DNA of 5,719 nucleotides, taken from Candidatus Moraniibacteriota bacterium. GTDB lineage: Bacteria > Patescibacteriota > Minisyncoccia > Moranbacterales > GWC2-37-73. Where the stretch lies: the NCBI GenBank assembly GCA_003510895.1, contig DOKE01000001.1, positions 8,892 through 14,610 of the forward strand. Reading direction: 5' to 3'. Made by a program: the position numbers and the translations under genes. The notes beneath the pieces were generated by a model. The model searched no databases. It worked only from the letters and a program-made list of their open reading frames with translations, and was not told where the DNA came from. Below are positions 1 to 5,522 of the stretch, in pieces (within the stretch, counting starts at the first letter, position 1; each line of letters starts with the position of its first letter).

Positions 1-62
1 TCTAGTGGTTAGGACATCAGGTTTTCATCCTGGTAACCGGGGTTCGATTCCCCGTAGCGCTA
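1..62 (+). tRNA. tRNA-Glu (anticodon UUC), 5' end outside window
   Basis: The window opens inside the D-arm; about 10 nt (the 5' acceptor strand and start of the D-stem) are missing. The anticodon stem is 17-21 paired with 29-33, its 7-nt loop is 22-28, and the anticodon TTC is at 24-26, which reads Glu codons. The T-stem is CGGGG (38-42) with CCCCG (50-54), and the T-loop is TTCGATT (43-49). The 3' acceptor strand TAGCGCT (55-61) is followed by discriminator A62. The next bases are CAA, so CCA is not fully encoded and must be added after transcription. A terminator hairpin follows within 10 nt. Confidence 0.95.
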
Positions 63-69
63 CAAATGG

Positions 70-100
70 AAAAACTAGCATTTTATGCTGGTTTTTGTTT
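70..100 (+). terminator. Rho-independent terminator of tRNA-Glu
   Basis: An 11-bp stem, AAAAACTAGCA (70-80) with TGCTGGTTTTT (86-96) including one G-T pair, closes a 5-nt loop (81-85) and is followed by more T residues. It lies just behind the tRNA-Glu 3' end and ahead of the promoter at 127-132, so it separates the tRNA transcript from the DedA-like gene. Confidence 0.85.
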
Positions 101-104
101 GGCG

Positions 105-132
105 TGTTGGGTTTTGTTTTTGGGTGTATAAT
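105..132 (+). promoter_or_regulatory. Sigma70-type promoter for the DedA-like gene
   Basis: A perfect -10 hexamer TATAAT occupies 127-132. The -35 region is weak; the best match is TGTTGG at 105-110, with a 16-nt spacer. Transcription would start near 139-141, giving a leader of about 20 nt before the ATG at 162. The -10 box carries most of the confidence. Confidence 0.6.
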
Positions 133-161
133 AGGGAAGTAATAATTTTTCGTGTAAAAAT

Positions 162-764
162 ATGGAACAGGCGGGACATCAGATTTTTGAATTTTTGAGA
201 CAATATGGTTATTGGGGAATGTTACCCTTGATGATTATCGAAGGTCCGGTTATCACGATAGTTTCGGCGATGCTGGCGTCGCTGGGCGCTTTCAATTGGT
301 TTGTCGTGTTTCTTCTTTCAATGGCAGGTGATGTGATTGGCGATGTGATTCTCTATGGATTGGGATATAAATATGGAATGGGATTCGTGCGGGGATTTGG
401 AAAGTATATGGGAATTACGGAAAGTTTGGTTTTGAAAATGGAAAAATATTTTGAAAATCACGGAGGAAAAACCATCTTTGCTGTTAAATCCACCACCGGA
501 CTTTGCTGGGCGACTTTCACGGCGGCGGGAATCGCCAAAATGAATTTTGGAAAATTTGTGAAATATTCGATTTTGGGCGGAATTGTTTGGAGCGGTTTCT
601 TGGTGGCGATGGGATATTTTTATGGCTACCTTTGGAAAGAAATCAGCCAATACATTGATTGGATCGGTTGGGCGGTTTCAGGAATTGCGATTATTTCCTA
701 TGTCGGCATAACGCTTTACAAAAAAAACGAATCCAAAAAACTTTTTGTTAACAGTGAAAAATAA
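162..764 (+). CDS. DedA-family (VTT/SNARE-associated domain) integral membrane protein, divergent
   Basis: A 200-residue polytopic inner-membrane protein with hydrophobic segments near residues 17-37, 42-66, 130-155 and 167-187. The DedA layout is recognisable. An acidic residue (E27) lies in the first membrane region, followed by AGDVIGDVILYGLGYKYG (55-72), which matches the family's Gd...Y.iG...G stretch. HGGKTIF (100-106), AAGIAKM (121-127) and a later W143 complete the pattern. DedA proteins are linked to membrane-lipid homeostasis, and some recycle undecaprenyl phosphate or scramble phospholipids. The usual Arg-F-x-P-x-x-Arg segment is altered: K109, T112 and C115 stand where R, P and R are expected. 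Transport by the standard mechanism is therefore uncertain. It has its own promoter, ATG start and TAA stop, with no Shine-Dalgarno. Family assignment is fairly secure; substrate is unknown. Confidence 0.8.
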   Translation: MEQAGHQIFEFLRQYGYWGMLPLMIIEGPVITIVSAMLASLGAFNWFVVFLLSMAGDVIGDVILYGLGYKYGMGFVRGFGKYMGITESLVLKMEKYFENHGGKTIFAVKSTTGLCWATFTAAGIAKMNFGKFVKYSILGGIVWSGFLVAMGYFYGYLWKEISQYIDWIGWAVSGIAIISYVGITLYKKNESKKLFVNSEK

Positions 765-816
765 TAATTGCAAGAATACTTTTTAAATCCTCAGTATAGA
801 TCAACAGGCTTTTTTC

Positions 817-845
817 TTGCTCAAAAACCAAAAAAAGTCTAGAAT
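817..845 (+). promoter_or_regulatory. Promoter for the hydrolase-glycosyltransferase-glycosylase cluster
   Basis: The -35 box TTGCTC (817-822) and -10 box TAGAAT (840-845) are separated by exactly 17 nt. The expected transcription start (about 851-853) coincides with the ATG at 852, which would make a leaderless mRNA. This also argues against the TTG at 846 as start codon. The call rests on hexamer match and spacing only. Confidence 0.5.
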
Positions 846-851
846 TTGATT

Positions 852-1703
852 ATGACTGATAAAATCAAAAGAATATTCAATAAGGCAAAAAGCGTCATTT
901 TTTTTGACCCCCTGGCGCTTTTTAAGGAGGAAAAGCATCTTTTGGACAAACCTTTTTATTTTGAAGGTTTATCTGCCGAAGAGGCAGGAGGAAATGGCGA
1001 AGCCGTTCTCTTGATCCACGGCTGGTCAACCACTCCCTATGAAATTCGAAGACTGGGAACGTTTTTGAATGAAAATGGATATACGGTTTCTGGACCGATG
1101 CTTTCGGGACACGGAACTGTTCCAAGAGATTTGGAGGAAATGAGATGGACAACTTGGTTTGATGATGTGGAAAAAGCTTATTTGGAGTTGAAAAAAAAAC
1201 ATAGCCGGGTTTATGTTGCGGGAACATCAATTGGCGCCAGTTTGGCGGTTTTGCTGGCGGAAAAATATTCCGATGTTTCCGGTTTGATTTTAATGGCCAC
1301 TCCCTATGAATTGAGAATGGAAAAAACTGTGGAATTTTTTGTGAAAATATTCAGCAAATTTTTTAAATATAGAAAAAAGTTTTATCCGCCGACTTTTGGA
1401 AAATCAACCGCCATCACTCGCTTGATTTCCTATCAAACTTATCCGCTCAGCAGCGTTTTGGAAGCGGCGGAAGTCGTGAGGGCGGCTAGGAAAAATTTGG
1501 AAAAAATTGTTCAACCTTGCCTTTTGCTGCAATCGTCTAGCGATCATATTGTTTCTCGGGGAAGTATGGAAAATATTTATGAAAGAATAAATTCAAAAAA
1601 GAAAAATAAAAAATATATCAAAAGAGCCTATCACACTTTTATATCTGATATTAAAAATGAACACGTATTTGAAGATATTCTTAAATTTTTACAAGAAAAT
1701 TAG
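852..1703 (+). CDS. Alpha/beta hydrolase, Est30-like carboxylesterase / monoacylglycerol lipase type
   Basis: A 283-residue serine hydrolase, probably cytoplasmic, acting on short carboxyl esters or monoacylglycerols. The sequence shows the oxyanion-hole region LLIHGW (53-58) and SGHG (85-88). The nucleophile elbow G-T-S-I-G (124-128) carries catalytic Ser126. Asp231 lies in SSSDHIVS, and His261 in AYHTFISD near the C-terminus, so the Ser-Asp-His triad is complete and in canonical order. The spacing and the C-terminal pattern (H followed by an acidic stretch and a final amphipathic helix) resemble Geobacillus Est30. An N-terminal extension of about 45 residues precedes the core and is not obviously a signal peptide. 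I chose the ATG at 852; a TTG at 846 would add two residues but overlaps the promoter exit. The stop codon directly abuts the next ATG (TAGATG), implying cotranscription and possibly translational coupling. The substrate cannot be read from the sequence. Confidence 0.88.
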   Translation: MTDKIKRIFNKAKSVIFFDPLALFKEEKHLLDKPFYFEGLSAEEAGGNGEAVLLIHGWSTTPYEIRRLGTFLNENGYTVSGPMLSGHGTVPRDLEEMRWTTWFDDVEKAYLELKKKHSRVYVAGTSIGASLAVLLAEKYSDVSGLILMATPYELRMEKTVEFFVKIFSKFFKYRKKFYPPTFGKSTAITRLISYQTYPLSSVLEAAEVVRAARKNLEKIVQPCLLLQSSSDHIVSRGSMENIYERINSKKKNKKYIKRAYHTFISDIKNEHVFEDILKFLQEN

Positions 1704-2885
1704 ATGAATATTGCGATATTCACCAATAATTATTTGCCTAATCCTTTCGGCGTCGCTGGTTCCATTGAAAGTTTTCGCAAGGAGTTTGAAAAAATGGGAC
1801 ACACGGTGTATGTTTTCGCGCCCGAGACTAAAGAATATGTTGATAATAATTCAAATGCTTGTTCGCCGGGGAGGCGGGTTTTTCGGTATCCTTCCGTTGA
1901 TATAAATTACAAAATAAGTTTTCCGTTGGCGATTCCGTGTTCCAAACGCATTGATAAAATTTTGGATGATTTAAAAATAGACGTCATTCATTCCCAGCAC
2001 CCCAATCTTCTGGGAACAGCAGCGAAAAAATGGGCGAAGAAAAAAAGTATTCCATTGATTTTCACTTGGCACACGCTGTATGATCAATACGCGCATTTTG
2101 TTCCGCCTGTCATTTCACGCAAGTTGGCGGCTTGGTGGGCAATTCGCAATGCGAGAAAATATGCCAATTTAGCCGATTTCGTGATAACCCCGACTGATTC
2201 GGTGAAGGAAATAATCAAAAAGTGGGGAGTGGCTAATGAAAGCATTGTGTCGATTCCAACCGGTATTGATGAAAAACAATTTGAATTTGCCGATGGAAAA
2301 AAAATCAGAAACAAATATGGAATTGCGGACGATGAAATTTTGTTGGTGGTCATCACAAGGTTCACTAATGAAAAAAATATGGAATTTCTTTTTAGTTCGG
2401 TCATCGAAGTTTTGAAAAAAAATAGCAAAGTGAAATTTTTGGCAGGCGGTGATGGAAATTTGACGAAAAATTTGAAAGAACTTGTGGATAGGAGCAGTGT
2501 TGCGGGTCAGGTGATTTTTGCCGGTTTTGTTTCCAATGAAATAAAAAAAGATTATTTTTCGGCGGGCGATATTTTTGTTTACGCTTCTAAATCGGAAACA
2601 CAAGGGATGGTTATTTCGGAAGCAATGTATTCGGGACTTCCTGTAGTGGCAGTACGCGCCACCGGCGTTGAAGATTTGGTGATGGACGGCGCCAGCGGAT
2701 TTTTGGTTTCCGAAAATGAAAAAGAATTTGCCAGCGCTGTGGAAAAACTTGCAAGCGACAAAGAACTGAGAAAAAGATTTTCAGAAAACGCCAAGAAAAT
2801 AGCAATGGAAAATTATGTTTCTTCGGTGTGCGCGAAAAAAATGATAGAAATATATGAAAAGACCATTAAAAAGAAATTTTTATAA
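1704..2885 (+). CDS. GT4-family glycosyltransferase, diacylglycerol-glucosyltransferase-like
   Basis: A 393-residue GT-B fold retaining glycosyltransferase. The N-terminal acceptor domain begins MNIAIFTNNYLPN with a loop at FGVAGS (15-20). It contains IHSQHPNLLG (95-104) and FTWHTLYDQYAHFVP (120-134), a pattern seen in 1,2-diacylglycerol 3-glucosyltransferases and related glycolipid synthases. The C-terminal nucleotide-sugar domain has R219 and K224 (phosphate contacts in this family), GFV near 274-276 and the EX7E signature with E298 and E306, followed by GLPVVA (311-316). Length is normal for GT4. It would transfer a sugar, probably glucose from UDP-glucose, to a lipid at the cytoplasmic membrane face; lipid-acceptor specificity is inference. 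It starts immediately at the upstream stop and its last 32 nt overlap the glycosylase gene. Confidence 0.87.
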   Translation: MNIAIFTNNYLPNPFGVAGSIESFRKEFEKMGHTVYVFAPETKEYVDNNSNACSPGRRVFRYPSVDINYKISFPLAIPCSKRIDKILDDLKIDVIHSQHPNLLGTAAKKWAKKKSIPLIFTWHTLYDQYAHFVPPVISRKLAAWWAIRNARKYANLADFVITPTDSVKEIIKKWGVANESIVSIPTGIDEKQFEFADGKKIRNKYGIADDEILLVVITRFTNEKNMEFLFSSVIEVLKKNSKVKFLAGGDGNLTKNLKELVDRSSVAGQVIFAGFVSNEIKKDYFSAGDIFVYASKSETQGMVISEAMYSGLPVVAVRATGVEDLVMDGASGFLVSENEKEFASAVEKLASDKELRKRFSENAKKIAMENYVSSVCAKKMIEIYEKTIKKKFL

Positions 2886-3423
2886 CAGAGATACATTAAA
2901 AGTTGCTCAGGATCTTTTGGGTTGCGTGATAGCGCGGAAAATTGGAAAAAAAGAAATTCGCGCGATGATAACCGAAACGGAAGCCTATATTGGTGAAGAT
3001 GATTTAGCCAGTCATGCTTCAAAAGGGAGAACAAAAAGATCGGAGCTTATGTTTGGAGAAGCGGGAAGGGCTTATGTATATATGGTTTATGGAATGTATC
3101 ATTGTTTCAATATCGTTACGGAGAAAAAAGATTTTCCGGCGGCAGTGTTGATTCGCGCTGTTAAAATAGATGACGTGGAATATAAAAAGACCAACGGACC
3201 GGGAAAGTTGTGCAAATTATTGCGGATTGACAGAAAATTGAATGGATATGATATAACAAAAAGGGAGAAAATTTGGATTGAGTCGGGCGATGCGAAGTTT
3301 TTAAAAAGCAAGAAAATAAAAACGGACAAGCGAATCGGAATAGATTATGCTAAGCATTGTAAAGAATATTTGTGGAGGTTTAGTTTGATAGAAAATAAAT
3401 TTTCAAAAAATACAAAGAAATAA
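2854..3423 (+). CDS. 3-methyladenine DNA glycosylase, AAG/MPG family
   Basis: A 189-residue monofunctional base-excision repair enzyme that removes alkylated or deaminated purines such as 3-methyladenine and hypoxanthine. The match to AAG covers the whole protein. RNFYNRDTLKVAQDLLG (7-23) is the typical N-terminus. ETEAY (41-45) carries E43, equivalent to the catalytic base E125 of human AAG. Y45, H54 and Y76 correspond to its base-stacking residues Y127, H136 and Y159. Y79 in YVYMVYGMYH corresponds to the intercalating Y162. R101 and NGPGKLCKLL (114-123) complete the signature. The ATG at 2854 overlaps the glycosyltransferase by 32 nt in another frame; it is retained because the N-terminal match needs this region. 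No Shine-Dalgarno precedes it, so translational coupling is likely. The Lys-rich C-terminal end is variable in the family. Confidence 0.95.
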   Translation: MKRPLKRNFYNRDTLKVAQDLLGCVIARKIGKKEIRAMITETEAYIGEDDLASHASKGRTKRSELMFGEAGRAYVYMVYGMYHCFNIVTEKKDFPAAVLIRAVKIDDVEYKKTNGPGKLCKLLRIDRKLNGYDITKREKIWIESGDAKFLKSKKIKTDKRIGIDYAKHCKEYLWRFSLIENKFSKNTKK

Positions 3424-3478
3424 AAAAATAAAAGTTTTGTATTAAGGAATAATAAGATTAAATTGTAATATCAAAATT

Positions 3479-3868
3479 ATGACAAAAGTCAGCGAAAAAA
3501 ATCAAATTTTCAGATGCAATGTGTGCGGAAATATCGTGGAAACGCTTAATGTCGGGGGAGCGGAAATTATTTGTTGTGATCAGCCAATGGAGCTTTTGGT
3601 CGCCAAGACAATGGATCAAGGAACGGAAAAGCATACTCCGGTAGTGGAAAAAATGTGCGGAGGCGTTTTGGTGAAAATCGGAGAAGTTCCGCATCCAATG
3701 GAAGAAAAACATTATATCCAATGGATTGAAGTCATTGCCAAAAACGGAAAGTCTTGTCGAAAATATCTCAGCCCCGGCGACGCCCCCGAAGCTAAATTTG
3801 AAATAGAAGAAAGCGAAATCCTAGAAGCGCGCGAATATTGCAACATCCACGGTCTTTGGAAGAAATAG
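3479..3868 (+). CDS. dfx: Desulfoferrodoxin (two-iron superoxide reductase)
   Basis: A 129-residue cytoplasmic superoxide reductase that reduces superoxide to hydrogen peroxide without making oxygen, typical of anaerobes and microaerophiles. The N-terminal desulforedoxin-like domain has all four Cys ligands of centre I: C13, C16, C32 and C33 (C-x2-C-x15-CC). The catalytic centre II ligands are also complete: H52, H72, H78 and H124 with C121 in CNIH, preceded by the E50-K51 pair. It is therefore a full Dfx rather than the shorter neelaredoxin type. It is separated from the glycosylase gene by 55 AT-rich nt without a convincing promoter or Shine-Dalgarno, so it may be the last cistron of the cluster. 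A strong terminator follows 55 nt after the stop. The electron donor (usually rubredoxin) is not in the window. Confidence 0.96.
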   Translation: MTKVSEKNQIFRCNVCGNIVETLNVGGAEIICCDQPMELLVAKTMDQGTEKHTPVVEKMCGGVLVKIGEVPHPMEEKHYIQWIEVIAKNGKSCRKYLSPGDAPEAKFEIEESEILEAREYCNIHGLWKK

Positions 3869-3922
3869 GGAAATTTCTAGCTCACTTCGACCCGTTCGAT
3901 TTCATCCTACCGCAAACAAAAT

Positions 3923-3953
3923 AAAAGCACCAAGGTCTATTCTTGGTGCTTTT
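3923..3953. terminator. Bidirectional Rho-independent terminator between convergent clusters
   Basis: A perfect 12-bp inverted repeat, AAAAGCACCAAG (3923-3934) with CTTGGTGCTTTT (3942-3953), has a 7-nt loop. The A-run and T-run make it work on both strands. It ends the plus-strand dfx transcript and the minus-strand coiled-coil transcript. Confidence 0.9.
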
Positions 3954-4007
3954 AAATTTTGAGCCCCTTGTGCAAGGACGTTCGAACTGGGTTTATGCAG
4001 AGATGTC
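3954..4007. other. Non-coding spacer with TTCGAA-type motifs
   Basis: No gene was found here. It contains a short palindrome, CCTTG-TG-CAAGG, at about 3966-3977 and TTCGAA at about 3981-3986. On the other side of the terminator, 3869-3922 contains two more TTCGA motifs in CTCACTTCGACCCGTTCGAT. The motif resembles a tRNA T-loop, but no T-stem or acceptor stem can be built around it. Confidence 0.4.
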
Positions 4008-4169
4008 TTATTTGATAGGAAATTGCTGATAGCAAAGTTGCTTATCTTGATTTAGTTTTTTTGAAATATTATCCATCATTTCTATGCGCCTATTATAACA
4101 ATCAATACCAATCACTCCATTTATACCACTGTAACCAATGGTAAGTAATCCCCTAGCAAGATAACGCAG
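4008..4169 (-). pseudogene. Open frame behind the coiled-coil gene: possible frameshifted C-terminus or small ORF
   Basis: On the minus strand, one frame off the coiled-coil gene, 53 codons are open between an in-frame TAG (4170-4172) and TAA (4008-4010). The frame begins inside the last codons of the coiled-coil gene and carries on past its stop. Its product has a protein-like composition: GLLTIGYSGINGVIGIDCYN, then a charged helix with NISKKLNQDKQLCYQ. It contains Cys residues, as the coiled-coil C-terminus does. There is no start codon at its beginning; the first ATG pair is midway (about 4079-4084). A single-nucleotide indel near 4153-4172 would fuse it to the upstream gene, and the terminator lies just beyond. 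It could also be a chance frame or a short separate protein. Coding is not proven. Confidence 0.4.
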
Positions 4170-4668
4170 CTATTTGTGATTTAATCTTGTCAACACGATA
4201 TGAACTTTCGCAGTATTCTTCAGCATCATCACCGTGACCATTTTTATCAGCATTTTTTATGCAATCAGATAGTCCATCTTTTGCTGATTCCAGAGATTTC
4301 TCAAGACTTGTTTTTTTAGTTTGGCATTCTGCTGATATCTGACTACTTATAGATGTATTTATTGCTGCAACATCCGTATTAGTTTTTTCCACCAAAGCTT
4401 TTTGAGAATCAATCAATTTATTTTGTTCAACAAGCTTAGCATTTTGAGAATCAACAATAGCTTGAAGTTCTGCAATTTTAGCATTAGATTGCTCTAAAGA
4501 TACTCTATTCTCATCTATTTTATCCGCCAATTTTAATACAGCTTCTTCTGGTGCAAGACCAAGAATTAAATCCCTGGTCGGCGTTATTGTCATTCCCGCA
4601 ATTGGAATAATTATGCCTACCACTCCCGAAACGATTGGGATTAAAAATTTTTTCATATTATTTTTCAT
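4153..4668 (-). CDS. Membrane-anchored coiled-coil protein with Cys-containing C-terminus, unknown function
   Basis: I do not recognise a family for this 171-residue protein. A short basic start (MKNNMKK) leads into a hydrophobic segment at about residues 8-28, read as a signal anchor or uncleaved signal peptide; no lipobox Cys is present. Residues about 41-112 form a predicted coiled coil with a 14-residue internal repeat: QAIVDSQNAKLVEQ (69-82) followed by NKLIDSQKALVEKT (83-96). The C-terminal part is polar and has four cysteines (C115, C136, C153, C171), which could form disulfides if exported. ATG 4668 is preferred over the in-frame ATG at 4656 because it sits at the same 6-nt distance behind an XRE-tail stop codon as the Bro gene's ATG does. 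It is the last gene of the minus-strand module. Its stop lies inside a second open frame that continues to 4008, so the C-terminus may be truncated by a frameshift. Confidence 0.72.
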   Translation of the reverse strand: MKNNMKKFLIPIVSGVVGIIIPIAGMTITPTRDLILGLAPEEAVLKLADKIDENRVSLEQSNAKIAELQAIVDSQNAKLVEQNKLIDSQKALVEKTNTDVAAINTSISSQISAECQTKKTSLEKSLESAKDGLSDCIKNADKNGHGDDAEEYCESSYRVDKIKSQIAALSC

Positions 4669-4729
4669 AAAAAATTATTTAATTAATTCATCAGCATTCA
4701 CTTCAAGCGCTTTGGAAATTTTTTAGCGT
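4666..4729 (-). repeat. XRE-tail repeat, copy B (downstream of Bro gene)
   Basis: This copy aligns with 5520-5585 from ACGCT through the stop codon, the 6-nt spacer and the ATG of the next gene. By hand, about 46 of 64 aligned positions match, with one 2-nt deletion in this copy. The longest exact block is TCCAAAGCGCTT. The direct repeat flanks the Bro gene. Confidence 0.7.
4675..4729 (-). pseudogene. Fossil C-terminus of an XRE-family HTH regulator (frameshifted)
   Basis: In the frame ending TAA at 4675-4677 the minus strand reads KISKALEVNADELIK. This is the characteristic last helix and tail of XRE/Cro-C1 regulators and matches 10 of 15 residues of the intact-frame tail at 5529 (KISKALKANMDDLIN). 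An in-frame stop at 4723-4725, caused by a 2-nt deletion relative to the other copy, cuts it off from TL further upstream. The Bro gene's last codons run through it in another frame. It cannot be translated as an XRE protein. Confidence 0.65.
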
Positions 4730-5522
4730 TACGGGCGGTTATCACGCTTTCGCCTGTTTGTTTTTCTATTTCCTGTCTTGCTTTTTTTGCCGCAAAGCCC
4801 CCTTTTCGCGCCACTTTCTTATTTTCTTCCAATCCTTTTGGTTTTTGTTTCCTGGATATTTCCGTCGTTGAAACTTCTGCCAACATATTTAAAACTAATT
4901 CTAAATTCGTCATATTATCTCTCAAATTTTCTTTTTTCAACCCCTTAAACTTTTTATAATCTCTCACGCTTCTACCAGCCCACGCCCTCGTAATCTCATC
5001 AGTTAGTATCGCATATTCCAAACCCTCTTTCATTTCTCGCTCTTGCCACTCATTGGTTAATTCTTTGCGTACCTCAATACTTTTTAATCGTTGATTTATC
5101 CATTCCTTCGAATAACCTTTTTGCAAATAAGTTTTCATCGCCCTATCAAAAGCAAGTTCAGGGTCTGCAGTTTCCTCTATTCGTTCATATCCGACTTTTG
5201 CTAGCCATAGCTTAAACGGTTCTGCTTTTGGAGAAGGAATTGACTGAATTACACGAAGTAGGTCTTCTGTGGAAAAGGAGTCCGTCTCTCTTTTTTTTCC
5301 ATCAGGAGCCGTCATCTTCAACTGTACGATTTTTTCGTACACTTCACTGCCTTCATTTTTCAGCTTACTTTTTAAGTCGCTCCAATACCGCCTTGGAATA
5401 GTAGTGTCAGTCAAAACTTCAATAACATCAATGATGGAAAAATACCAGGTTTCCTTTTTTTCATCATAAAAACGCCGAACCCGTTTTTGATTGAACAAGA
5501 CTACCGAGTTTGATTTTTTCAT
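4698..5522 (-). CDS. Bro-N domain protein, phage antirepressor-like
   Basis: A 274-residue DNA-binding-type protein of the Bro-N/antirepressor superfamily, typical of phages, prophages and plasmids and widespread in Bacteroidota and Patescibacteria. The Bro-N core spans about residues 8-108: VVLFNQKRVRRFYDEKKETW, then WYFSIIDVIEVLTD (26-39), RRYWSDLKSKLK (44-55) and the diagnostic IQSIPSPKAEPFKLWLAKVG (92-111). The long C-terminal part has motifs common in this subfamily: GYSKEWINQRLKSI (136-149), EYAILTDEIT (169-178), YKKFKGLKKENLRDNMT (189-205) and, near the end, ARKGGFAAKKARQEIEKQTG. Such proteins are thought to regulate transcription or act as antirepressors; the target here is unknown. 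The ATG at 5522 is 6 nt after the XRE remnant's stop, indicating an XRE-Bro operon. The final residues FPKRLK arise from reading into a fossil XRE tail, so the native C-terminus was probably a little different. Confidence 0.87.
   Translation of the reverse strand: MKKSNSVVLFNQKRVRRFYDEKKETWYFSIIDVIEVLTDTTIPRRYWSDLKSKLKNEGSEVYEKIVQLKMTAPDGKKRETDSFSTEDLLRVIQSIPSPKAEPFKLWLAKVGYERIEETADPELAFDRAMKTYLQKGYSKEWINQRLKSIEVRKELTNEWQEREMKEGLEYAILTDEITRAWAGRSVRDYKKFKGLKKENLRDNMTNLELVLNMLAEVSTTEISRKQKPKGLEENKKVARKGGFAAKKARQEIEKQTGESVITARNAKKFPKRLK

Noticed and set aside
770..820. Inverted repeat GCAAGAA / TTCTTGC upstream of the hydrolase
   Set aside because: Only 7 bp with a 37-nt gap, in AT-rich sequence and overlapping the -35 box; too weak to call an operator or terminator.
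846..851. TTG start two codons upstream of the hydrolase ATG
   Set aside because: It would lie between the -10 box and the probable transcription start, and the ATG at 852 is a better start codon.
923..929. Perfect AAGGAGG Shine-Dalgarno-like sequence
   Set aside because: It lies inside the hydrolase coding region, encodes part of FKEEK, and no ATG follows at a suitable distance.
2084..2603. Long open frames on the minus strand opposite the glycosyltransferase (and similar ones opposite other genes)
   Set aside because: They lie antisense to clear protein families, have low-complexity Phe/Ser/Ile-rich products and no conserved motifs.
3424..3478. Possible promoter before desulfoferrodoxin (TTGTAT near 3437, several AT-rich -10-like hexamers)
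   Set aside because: No pair of hexamers has acceptable spacing; the sequence is simply AT-rich.
3890..3990. A tRNA gene around the TTCGA motifs
   Set aside because: No T-stem, anticodon arm or acceptor stem can be folded around them on either strand.
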